Counted from the first letter of the stretch, positions 1 to 5,860 are shown. The stretch is 9,122 nucleotides of DNA from an uncultured Eubacteriales bacterium (GCA_900540145.1 UQEW01000074.1:1-9122), one strand, 5' to 3'. Notes: generated by a model not told the origin, from the letters alone. Numbers and translations are program-made.

Positions 1-197
1 TTGGTCATGCTGGCCGGCTTCATCTTTTCATCTGCGTTTTTCTCCCAAATTACTTCATCGGTATCTCCGCAAAAAATTATGGCTGATGTTCCCTTTATGT
101 TAAGTTCTTCAGAAGTTGCCAGCGCAGGCGTGACGACGGCTGTCATCATCAGACCCGCGCAAAATAGGCTTGTAACGATTTTTTTAAAATATTTCAT
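1..197 (-). CDS. D-alanyl-D-alanine carboxypeptidase (PBP5/DacA family), N-terminal fragment
   Basis: This partial gene runs off the window start. It begins at ATG 195-197 and shows 65 complete codons. Residues 1-27 form a clear signal peptide: KK-containing basic start, hydrophobic core, and an ALA signal-peptidase site at 25-27. The mature part carries the motif EKNAD, then P-A-S-M-T at 61-65. The two leftover bases (AA on this strand) fit a lysine codon, which would complete the SxxK catalytic motif with Ser63. That pattern is typical of low-molecular-weight penicillin-binding proteins that trim the terminal D-Ala from peptidoglycan stem peptides outside the cell. The start has only a weak ribosome binding site (AGAAAG). 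The gene lies 43 bases behind apgM on the same strand with no terminator seen between, so it may be the last gene of the serC transcript. SpoIIA-type and DacA/DacF-type members cannot be separated from this fragment. Confidence 0.8.
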   Translation of the reverse strand, partial: MKYFKKIVTSLFCAGLMMTAVVTPALATSEELNIKGTSAIIFCGDTDEVIWEKNADEKMKPASMT

Positions 198-240
198 TGC
201 GATCTTTCTGTTTGTGTCTTTACTTTTAATATTTTTAATC

Positions 241-1467
241 TTACTGATTTCTTTCAAAGAAGAAGTCTGTCATTTCGTATCCGTTTTCAAAATGTCTGCC
301 TGACTCCAGGGCGGCTCTTTCGTTAAACTGCTTGCTGCTGTCAGGTTCTGTTTCATTCCTGCTGTCATAAATAACAAAAGGTACAGGATCTGAAGTATGA
401 GTTCTTATGGCGATAGGCGTTCTGTGATCAGGCACTACCAATATTTTGTAATCTTCTCCTGAAGCTTCAAGATACTCCACTACCGGTCTTGCAGCCCTTT
501 GGTCGATATATTCGGCGCATTTTATCTTGTTCTCCAAGTTACCTTGGTGAGAGCACTCATCGGTGCCTTCCAGATGAAGATACACGAAATCCTGTCCTCT
601 CTCATATGCGTCTATTGCTGCCTGAGCCTTTCCCTCAAAGTTGGTATGGATGCTTCCGTTAGCTCCTTCTACCCGGATTATCTCAAGGCCTGCAAACATT
701 CCTATGCCCTTTATAAGGTCCACTGCTGAAATCACGCTGCCCCTGACATTATACTTTTCGTTAAAGTCAGGCAGCTCAGGTCTTGTTCCCTGTCCCCATA
801 TCCAAATTCCGTTGGCAGGATTGAGTCCCTTTGCTTCCCTGGCTTTGTTTATCGGGTGATCCTTTAAGAGCTCGTAGCTTTCCCTTGCCATTTCTGCAAA
901 GAGTTTGCCATCCCTTCCTTTTGGCAGATAATCCCCCAGCCTTCTGTCCAGTATGTCGTGAGGCGGCGTCATAACGCATTCCGACGGCTGCCTGCTTATT
1001 ATCATGCAATGGCGGTACTGGGTTCCCAAATAAAACTTTATATTTTCTTTTGAAAACGCTTTTTTTATCACCTCCAGCAGTTCTGAAGCTTCCTCTGTGG
1101 TTATATCTCCCGCTGCATGGTCTTTAATGGCAAAATCCTCGTAAATTCCGGAAGAAGCAGGTGTAAGAGTAACGAAATTTACTCTGAAAGACTCATCGTC
1201 GTCTTTCATATCTATGCCTAGTGCTCCGGCTTCCAATGACGACCTTCCTGTAAGATACACCCTCGGGTCATATCCCATAACCGACAAATTTGCCGAATCG
1301 CTGCCGGGACTTATTCCCTCAGGTACAGTTCGGCAAGTCCCGATGATTCCCCTGGATGCCAATCTGTCAAAACATGGCAGCTTTGCCACCTCAAGAGGGG
1401 TCTTGCCTCCTAAACTGTCTATCGGATCGTCTGCCGATCCATCAGGCACAATTATTAAAAATTTCAT
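241..1467 (-). CDS. apgM: Cofactor-independent phosphoglycerate mutase, archaeal type (ApgM-like; alternatively the 'proposed homoserine kinase' subfamily)
   Basis: The 408-residue product has the family's full length and belongs to the alkaline phosphatase superfamily. Visible metal and catalytic positions are Asp9 in the PDG start, Ser56 in PGSDSAN (the likely phosphorylated serine), Asp303 and His307 in EGTDECSHQGN, Asp347-His348 in PDHRTP, and His357 in THTSDP. The set is complete, so the enzyme should be active with divalent metals. The known family reaction is interconversion of 3- and 2-phosphoglycerate in the cytoplasm. A close clostridial subgroup has been proposed to be a homoserine kinase because of threonine gene neighbours. 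Here the neighbour is serC, 56 bases upstream on the same strand, which favours a role around 3-phosphoglycerate. The ATG at 1465-1467 is preceded by AAGGAGT about 13 bases away, a long spacing, and no upstream in-frame start was found. Confidence 0.85.
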   Translation of the reverse strand: MKFLIIVPDGSADDPIDSLGGKTPLEVAKLPCFDRLASRGIIGTCRTVPEGISPGSDSANLSVMGYDPRVYLTGRSSLEAGALGIDMKDDDESFRVNFVTLTPASSGIYEDFAIKDHAAGDITTEEASELLEVIKKAFSKENIKFYLGTQYRHCMIISRQPSECVMTPPHDILDRRLGDYLPKGRDGKLFAEMARESYELLKDHPINKAREAKGLNPANGIWIWGQGTRPELPDFNEKYNVRGSVISAVDLIKGIGMFAGLEIIRVEGANGSIHTNFEGKAQAAIDAYERGQDFVYLHLEGTDECSHQGNLENKIKCAEYIDQRAARPVVEYLEASGEDYKILVVPDHRTPIAIRTHTSDPVPFVIYDSRNETEPDSSKQFNERAALESGRHFENGYEMTDFFFERNQ

Positions 1468-1523
1468 ATTTCTGTTCTTTACTCCTTATCCATTATGCTA
1501 TATGCGCTTACATCCTTTTGAAA

Positions 1524-2615
1524 CTATAAATTGTTTGCTTCAAATTTCTTCATAAATTCTATAAGCGCCTCTATGCCCTTTTCAGGCATAGCGTTGTATA
1601 TGCTTGCTCTCATGCCTCCGATAGAGCGGTGACCTGCAAGATTGACAAAGCCGGCTTCTTTAGCTTCAGCCACGAATCTCTTGTCCAGCTCAGCATTTCC
1701 TGTCACAAATACTACGTTCATCAATGAGCGGTCTTCTTTAACTACAGGGCATTTGTAAAGCTTGCTTCCGTCTATGTAATCATAAAGCTTGTTGGCTTTT
1801 CTTACATTTCGTTGATACATAGCGTCTACTCCGCCGGTCGCCTTAATATGTTTGAAAACTTCTCCCGCTACATAAATTGAAAAGCATGGAGGAGTATTGT
1901 ACATGGAATCGTTATCTGCATGTATTTTATAGTCTAAATATGCCGGAGTGGTTTCTCCTGCAAAACCGATAAGATCTTCCCTGACGATAACTATCGTAAC
2001 TCCTGCAGGTCCTACGTTCTTCTGTGCTCCTGCCCATATCAATCCGAATTTTGTCACATCAACAGGTTCCGACAATATATTCGATGACATATCGGCTACC
2101 AGCGGTATATCGCCTGTATCAGGCACATAATTGTATTTGGTTCCGTATATGGTGTTGTTGGTAGTTATATATACATAGTCAGCGTCGTTACGAATCTGTT
2201 CTTTTTCAATCTTAGGCACCCAAGTAAAATTGTCTTCCTCCGAAGAGGCGACCACCTTAATATCACCGAATTTGCAAGCTTCTTTGTATGCTTTTTTAGC
2301 CCATGTTCCTGTGATGACATAGTCAGCTTTCTTGCTGTTTCTCAAAAGATTTATGGGAACCATGGAGAACTGCAGCGTTCCGCCTCCTTGCAGGAACAGA
2401 ACCTTGTAATTATCAGGTATGTTCAAAAGCTCTCTTAAATCGGCTTCAGCGTCTTCTATGATTTTTTTAAAATACGTAGAACGGTGGCTCATCTCCATAA
2501 CAGACTGGCCGCTGCCCTGGTAATTAAGTAAGTCTTCTTTTACCTTCTCCAGTACCGGAAGCGGCAGCACTGATGGGCCTGCCGAAAAATTATATACTCT
2601 ATTATATTCTGTCAT
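1524..2615 (-). CDS. serC: Phosphoserine aminotransferase
   Basis: SerC converts 3-phosphohydroxypyruvate plus glutamate to O-phosphoserine plus 2-oxoglutarate, the second step of serine synthesis, using pyridoxal phosphate in the cytoplasm. The protein opens with the family signature YNFSAGPSVLP. The cofactor lysine is Lys199 within AGAQKNVGPAG. Other family-typical stretches are LFLQGGGTLQFSMVP, ITTNNTIYGT and the C-terminal GHRSIGGMRASIYNAMP. With the start chosen here it is 363 residues, the usual SerC length. The frame is open to an ATG at 2634-2636, but GGAGG lies six bases before ATG 2613-2615, inside that longer frame, so the shorter start is preferred. It is transcribed divergently from serA from a shared promoter region and is followed by apgM. 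Confidence 0.95.
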   Translation of the reverse strand: MTEYNRVYNFSAGPSVLPLPVLEKVKEDLLNYQGSGQSVMEMSHRSTYFKKIIEDAEADLRELLNIPDNYKVLFLQGGGTLQFSMVPINLLRNSKKADYVITGTWAKKAYKEACKFGDIKVVASSEEDNFTWVPKIEKEQIRNDADYVYITTNNTIYGTKYNYVPDTGDIPLVADMSSNILSEPVDVTKFGLIWAGAQKNVGPAGVTIVIVREDLIGFAGETTPAYLDYKIHADNDSMYNTPPCFSIYVAGEVFKHIKATGGVDAMYQRNVRKANKLYDYIDGSKLYKCPVVKEDRSLMNVVFVTGNAELDKRFVAEAKEAGFVNLAGHRSIGGMRASIYNAMPEKGIEALIEFMKKFEANNL

Positions 2616-2649
2616 AACGAACCTCCGTTTTTTCATGAAATATATCTAC

Positions 2650-2688
2650 ATTGTACCACTTTACCTTGCTAGAGTAAAGTGATATACT
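2650..2688. promoter_or_regulatory. Divergent serC/serA promoter pair with a shared dyad operator
   Basis: A perfect 8-bp inverted repeat, CACTTTAC (2657-2664) and GTAAAGTG (2674-2681), is separated by nine bases. Each arm supplies a -35-like box. Rightward, TTTACC (2660-2665), 17 bases, then TATACT (2683-2688). Leftward, TTTACT (complement of 2673-2678), 17 bases, then TACAAT (complement of 2650-2655). Both promoters are placed exactly symmetrically about base 2669, so polymerase can occupy only one at a time. A dimeric regulator on the dyad would cover both -35 boxes. Predicted leaders are about 28 bases (serC) and 35 bases (serA). The boxes are read directly; the regulator is inferred and unidentified. 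Confidence 0.65.
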
Positions 2689-2729
2689 ATTTAGAATAAC
2701 AGAAAATCTTGTGTATTTTAGGAGGTATC

Positions 2730-3908
2730 ATGTTTAAAATATCCACACTCAACAAGATCTCAGGCAAAGGTCTTAACCTTTTAAGCGAAGAATATATGAT
2801 TACTGAAAATACGGCTGAGGCTGATGGCATCCTGGTTCGCAGCCAGGACATGCATTCTATGGAGCTTTCCGATCAATTGAAAGCCATTGCCAGAGCCGGA
2901 GCCGGTGTCAACAACATTCCCCTTGATAAATGCGCAGAAAAAGGCATAGTAGTATTTAACACTCCGGGAGCCAATGCCAATGCGGTAAAAGAATTAGTGC
3001 TGGCAGGACTTTTATTATCGGCAAGAAATATTCCAAAAGCTCTCAGCTGGGTATCTTCTCTTACAGAAAACGTAAGCTCTGCTGTTGAAAAAGGCAAATC
3101 TCAATTTGCAGGCAGCGAAATATCAGGTAAAACTCTAGGCGTGATAGGTCTGGGCGCTATCGGAAAAAAGGTTGCCGCTTCAGCATACGCTTTAGGCATG
3201 GAAATCTTAGGTTATGACCCTTACTATTCCGGCCAGATGGAAAATGTAGAAATATGTCAATCAATCGAATCTCTCATTCCAAGATGCGACTACATAACCA
3301 TTCACGTGCCGGCTACAGAAAGCACTAAAGGCATGTTTAACGCTCCATTGTTTTCCATGATGAAGTCTTCAGCTGTTCTTCTCAACTTTTCCAGGGATAA
3401 GCTTGTCAATGATGCTGATCTGCTGGAAGCTTTGAGTTCCGATAAACTGGCTGGCTATGTAACAGATTTTCCTAATGACACCCTGGCTGTTCAAAGCGAT
3501 TCATCTCTCGGCGAAGATGCTCTTTCAAAAGCAAGAGACAAGATAATATTCCTGCCTCATCTGGGCGCTTCAACTCAGGAAGCGGAAGAGAACTGCGCTG
3601 TAATGGCCGTACAGCAGATTATGGATTATTTCCAAAACGGCAATATCATAAACTCTGTAAATTTCCCTAGAGTCGACATGGGACCGATTTCCGGCGGAGT
3701 ACGCATTGCTTTCTTCACTAAGGACTGCGACCAGCCTGTAGATTTAGTGAAAAATCTCTTATCCGAACAAGGCATCAAATCAGCTGCCCTTCATGGCGGT
3801 ACAAAAGGAGCTTACGGATACGTCCTGGCGGATACGGAACTTTCATCTGAGCCTTCAATAAAAGTTTCAGACGAAAGGATACTAAAGTGTCAGGTTTTCA
3901 AACTGTAA
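2730..3908 (+). CDS. serA: D-3-phosphoglycerate dehydrogenase
   Basis: SerA oxidises 3-phosphoglycerate to 3-phosphohydroxypyruvate with NAD, committing carbon to serine. The product is 392 residues. It has a substrate domain with RAGAGVNNIP and FNTPGANANAVKELV, a Rossmann domain with GLGAIG at 140-145, and a shortened, diverged ACT-like C-terminus starting near RIAFF. Catalytic Arg222 (in NFSRDKLV) and His277 (in PHLGAST) are present. The acidic position falls in TDFPND, with Asp250 where E. coli SerA has Glu; I recall TDFPND from clostridial SerA proteins. About ten extra residues sit between TDFPND and PHLGAST compared with the form I know. The ATG at 2730-2732 follows GGAGG (2721-2725); the frame is open to a TTG at 2709, but that would place the ribosome site inside the gene. 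It is a single-gene transcript likely ending at the 4081-4119 terminator. Confidence 0.93.
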   Translation: MFKISTLNKISGKGLNLLSEEYMITENTAEADGILVRSQDMHSMELSDQLKAIARAGAGVNNIPLDKCAEKGIVVFNTPGANANAVKELVLAGLLLSARNIPKALSWVSSLTENVSSAVEKGKSQFAGSEISGKTLGVIGLGAIGKKVAASAYALGMEILGYDPYYSGQMENVEICQSIESLIPRCDYITIHVPATESTKGMFNAPLFSMMKSSAVLLNFSRDKLVNDADLLEALSSDKLAGYVTDFPNDTLAVQSDSSLGEDALSKARDKIIFLPHLGASTQEAEENCAVMAVQQIMDYFQNGNIINSVNFPRVDMGPISGGVRIAFFTKDCDQPVDLVKNLLSEQGIKSAALHGGTKGAYGYVLADTELSSEPSIKVSDERILKCQVFKL

Positions 3909-3927
3909 GCAAAATCATATTATATAT

Positions 3928-3972
3928 CGCATGAAGTGTCTCACAGTACCTTTCAGGGTGGGCACTTCAGCG
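3928..3972. repeat. Imperfect inverted repeat just after serA
   Basis: CGC-A-TGAAGTGTC (3928-3940) pairs with GGCACTTCAGCG (3961-3972): about twelve pairs with one bulged A and one wobble, and a 20-base loop. It starts 20 bases after the serA stop. No T-run follows on the plus strand, so it is not a classic terminator; the true terminator lies further on at 4081. It could protect the serA transcript 3' end or belong to a dispersed palindromic element. The downstream AGCGC (3969-3973) could instead pair with GCGCT (4016-4020), giving an alternative fold. Confidence 0.5.
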
Positions 3973-4080
3973 CAATGTAAAAAAATCAATTTTAAAAGAA
4001 AAATTACATCAGCAGGCGCTAAATCCATGTCAAAATTAGTCGAATGCGAGTCCGCGCTGACTTTTTCTTGTAAAGTTTGA

Positions 4081-4119
4081 AAAAATGTCAGTCAAATCAT
4101 CGATTTTGCTGACATTTTT
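4081..4119. terminator. Bidirectional rho-independent terminator (serA / prcB)
   Basis: AAAAATGTCAG (4081-4091) is perfectly complementary to CTGACATTTTT (4109-4119). The inner bases CAAATC and GATTTTG can extend the stem with a bulge. On the plus strand a T-run closes the stem and a second run (TTTTTT) follows near 4124; on the minus strand six T follow the stem. It can therefore stop both serA transcription and leftward transcription coming from prcB. Confidence 0.8.
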
Positions 4120-4190
4120 CCGCTTTTTTATGGATTTTTACATTTTTTCCTCTTTGCACACCCGAAAAATTCCATTTCCTGTAAATTCGA

Positions 4191-4223
4191 TGACAAATTC
4201 TCAAAAAACAAGAAATTTTGTCA
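4191..4223. repeat. Inverted repeat TGACAAATTCT / AGAAATTTTGTCA
   Basis: TGACAAATTCT (4191-4201) faces AGAAATTTTGTCA (4211-4223) across nine A-rich bases; the arms match with two single-base gaps. No T-run follows on either strand, so termination is unlikely. Its ends (TGACA, TGTCA) resemble those of the terminator at 4081-4119, which suggests members of one small palindromic family. Confidence 0.5.
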
Positions 4224-4228
4224 GCGTC

Positions 4229-4284
4229 GTCGATATCTCAATTTCACTTTCACTCTGTCGATATCTCAGTTTCACTTTCACTCT
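4229..4284. repeat. 28-bp direct tandem repeat, two copies
   Basis: Copy 1 is 4229-4256 and copy 2 is 4257-4284. Both begin GTCGATATCTCA, differ at position 13 (A in the first, G in the second) and end TTTCACTTTCACTCT. Each copy holds the palindrome GATATC. The 28-base period is not a multiple of three, so a protein repeat is unlikely. Two head-to-tail copies with one change suggest a recent duplication, or paired binding sites. Confidence 0.85.
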
Positions 4285-4291
4285 AATGGAA

Positions 4292-4341
4292 CTGCCGCCG
4301 GGCCTGCCCGTTTGGCATTCTATGCTCATGCTGCGCGGCAG
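4292..4341. repeat. GC-rich structured element, potential three-way junction
   Basis: The outer stem is CTGCCGC (4292-4298) with GCGGCAG (4335-4341). Directly inside, CGGG-CCTG-CCCG (4299-4310) forms a four-base-pair hairpin, and GCAT-TCT-ATGC (4315-4325) forms another. Together the 50 bases can fold as a three-way junction on either strand. The GC content contrasts with the AT-rich sequence around it. It begins 14 bases after the prcB stop and lacks a following T-run, so it is more like a REP-type element or transcript end-protecting structure than a terminator. Confidence 0.55.
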
Positions 4342-4354
4342 CCCACCCTTCATC

Positions 4355-4846
4355 TTATTCTTCATATTTAACTATCAATTCTATAGTATCAGGCAGCTGT
4401 GTAAGGTCCGTCCCGGCAACGCTATATGGATATGTAATTATCTGAGATACTGTTTCTCCCTCTTTAGGCTCTTTAAAAAGAGCATGTACCTGCATATTGG
4501 TGCCTTTCTTGCTTTTTTCCAATCGGATATCTTCTATATCTACCGAATACCCTGCCGTTGGCTTCTCTCCTCTGGTAACCACTACGTAAACCTTACCGTC
4601 TACAAGACAGCCTAAAGCCCTTTCCAGCTCTCTGTATTCAGGGATCACCTCGGTCTCAATAGACTGGGGGATATTGTCCTTGGAAAGCTGCTCAAAATCA
4701 ACTTTCTTCGTTCCGATACCTCCGCCGAAAATTCCCAAGCTGAATACTATCCAAACCAAGCCGCATGCTATCACCACGGCTCCTGCCACTATCAAAGTAC
4801 GTCTGGAAGGCTTTTTGAAAATCTTTTTCTTTGTATCTTCAGACAT
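4355..4846 (-). CDS. Membrane-anchored protein with PrcB-like C-terminal domain
   Basis: The product is 163 residues. A very basic N-terminus (KKKIFKKPSRR, about 6-16) precedes one hydrophobic segment at about 17-40, then a Gly-rich link and an extracytoplasmic domain. Residues about 85-156 (VYVVVTRGEKPTAGYSV ... TYPYSVAG ... LPDTIELI) resemble the PrcB_C domain, named after a protease-complex subunit of oral treponemes; in Firmicutes its function is undefined. VIAC at 25-28 loosely resembles a lipobox, but hydrophobic residues continue after Cys28, so a transmembrane anchor is more likely. The frame is open to a GTG at 4865-4867, but AAAGGAG lies inside that extension seven bases before ATG 4844-4846. 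It follows the transketolase genes on the same strand, with a hairpin over its ribosome binding site. Confidence 0.75.
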   Translation of the reverse strand: MSEDTKKKIFKKPSRRTLIVAGAVVIACGLVWIVFSLGIFGGGIGTKKVDFEQLSKDNIPQSIETEVIPEYRELERALGCLVDGKVYVVVTRGEKPTAGYSVDIEDIRLEKSKKGTNMQVHALFKEPKEGETVSQIITYPYSVAGTDLTQLPDTIELIVKYEE

Positions 4847-4899
4847 AAAAAAGCTCCTTTCCCTCACAAAGATTCATAATATCTTATGAGAGAAAGGAG
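4847..4899 (-). promoter_or_regulatory. Long hairpin covering the prcB-like gene's ribosome binding site, followed by six T
   Basis: Read on the minus strand, 4899-4881 (CTCCTTTCTCTCATAAGAT) pairs with 4873-4854, which ends GAGGGAAAGGAG. There are 19 pairs including two G-T wobbles, one bulged base and a 7-base loop. The downstream arm contains the AAAGGAG ribosome binding site, and the stem is followed by C and six T directly before the ATG. The same element therefore has the form of an intrinsic terminator ending the transketolase transcript and of a translation-blocking hairpin. No competing antiterminator stem was identified in the 35 bases between the tktB stop and the hairpin. Confidence 0.7.
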
Positions 4900-4933
4900 A
4901 ACGATATTCATAATTATAGATGCTGCCTAAAAA

Positions 4934-5860
4934 TCAGAGCACGCTTTTCACAGCTATCTCTATATCATCGGCTGTCATATGGTATTTTTTCTTCAATTCT
5001 TCAGGTTTTCCTGATTCGCCGAAAGTATCCTGCTGGCCTACCATTTCTATTCTAACCGGATTAAGCCTGCTCAAAGTTTCAGCTACGGCGCTGCCCAATC
5101 CGCCTATTACAGAATGCTCTTCCGCAGTTACTATCGGGCCGATATCGGCAGCTTCCAAAAGTATCTTTTCGTCCAGTGGCTTTATAGTATGCATATCTAT
5201 TACGCCTACTTGAATTCCGGATGCCTCCAGCCTGATAGCCGCTTCCATAGCCTCATTGACCATAATGCCTGTAGCCACTATAGTCGCCCTGTTGCCGCGT
5301 CTAAGCCAGTTGCCTTTTCCCAACTCGATGAAATCCGCCGGCTTGTAAAATATAGGTACTGCTGCTCTTCCCAGCCTTACATAGCAAGGACCATTATACG
5401 CTATAGCTTGTTTAAGCAGAACTTCCGTTGATACACCGTCGCAAGGGTTGATAACTGTCATTCCGGGAATAGTTCTCATCAGAGCTATATCCTCAAAAGT
5501 CTGATGGCTGGCTCCATCTTCGCCTACGGTAATGCCTGCATGGGTAGCGCATACTTTCACATTGGCATGGGTGTAGCCAATGGAATTGCGGATTATCTCA
5601 AAAGCCCTTCCTGTAGCAAACATGGCAAACGTGCTGGCGCACACCACTTTTCCTGAAAGCGCCAGCCCGCAGGCAGCTGCATAAAGATCCTGCTCTGCTA
5701 TACCCATATTGAAAAACCTTTCAGGATAAGCTTTGGCAAATTCTGCAGTCATAGTAGATTTTGACAGGTCGGCATCCATGACTACCAGATTGGGATTTTC
5801 TTTTCCTATATCTACCAAAGTTTTTCCGTAAGCCTGTCTTGTAGCCATCTTATCAGCCAT
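4934..5860 (-). CDS. tktB: Transketolase, C-terminal subunit
   Basis: This is the second half of a split transketolase, 308 residues, carrying the pyrimidine-binding and C-terminal domains. The cofactor-activating glutamate is Glu56 in FNMGIAEQDL. Other family stretches are THAGITVGEDGASHQ, INPCDGVSTE, PCYVRLGR and VTAEEHSVIGGLG. It works only with the N-terminal subunit to move two-carbon ketol units between sugar phosphates in the non-oxidative pentose phosphate pathway. DXP synthase and pyruvate dehydrogenase E1 beta share this fold, but the partner gene and the GASHQTFEDIALMR motif favour transketolase. The ATG shares one base with the upstream stop (TAATG) and has GGGAGGTGA before it, so translation is probably coupled to the N-terminal subunit. 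I use tktB for the second-half gene; naming varies. Confidence 0.92.
   Translation of the reverse strand: MADKMATRQAYGKTLVDIGKENPNLVVMDADLSKSTMTAEFAKAYPERFFNMGIAEQDLYAAACGLALSGKVVCASTFAMFATGRAFEIIRNSIGYTHANVKVCATHAGITVGEDGASHQTFEDIALMRTIPGMTVINPCDGVSTEVLLKQAIAYNGPCYVRLGRAAVPIFYKPADFIELGKGNWLRRGNRATIVATGIMVNEAMEAAIRLEASGIQVGVIDMHTIKPLDEKILLEAADIGPIVTAEEHSVIGGLGSAVAETLSRLNPVRIEMVGQQDTFGESGKPEELKKKYHMTADDIEIAVKSVL

Larger units (their letters stand above)
3909..4354. other. Convergent intergenic region rich in palindromes, no confident gene
   Basis: These 446 bases separate the 3' ends of serA and prcB. They hold an inverted repeat at 3928-3972, a further A/T-rich inverted pair ATGTAA (3975-3980) / TTACAT (4004-4009), the bidirectional terminator at 4081-4119, an inverted repeat at 4191-4223, a 28-bp tandem duplication at 4229-4284 and a GC-rich structured element at 4292-4341. 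Two stretches, 4056-4090 on the plus strand and 4225-4191 on the minus strand, are both 35 bases long, begin GCTGAC, end TGTCA and share CTTGT and TTGA cores, so they look like diverged inverted copies. Two short open frames (3931-4080 plus, 49 codons; 4353-4201 minus, 50 codons) lack ribosome binding sites and are not called as genes. Confidence 0.7.

Noticed and set aside
198..240. Terminator or promoter between apgM and the carboxypeptidase gene
   Set aside because: The 43 bases are AT-rich but show no stem-loop and no convincing -35/-10 pair.
1..303. 100-codon open frame on the plus strand
   Set aside because: It lies opposite the carboxypeptidase fragment and the end of apgM. The minus-strand frame has a signal peptide and an SxxK motif; this one has no recognisable domain.
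2616..2636. N-terminal extension of serC to ATG 2634-2636
   Set aside because: The extension contains the GGAGG site used by ATG 2613-2615, and the shorter product matches the usual SerC start.
4191..4284. CRISPR array
   Set aside because: There are only two directly adjacent repeat copies with no spacers between them, and no cas genes in the window.
4085..4615. 176-codon open frame on the plus strand
   Set aside because: It starts inside the terminator hairpin, runs through the tandem repeat and the structured element, then antisense to prcB. It has no ribosome binding site and a composition typical of chance translation.
4887..4931. 14-codon plus-strand frame after the prcB hairpin
   Set aside because: It is too short, has no ribosome site before its ATG, and is mostly the opposite strand of the hairpin arm.
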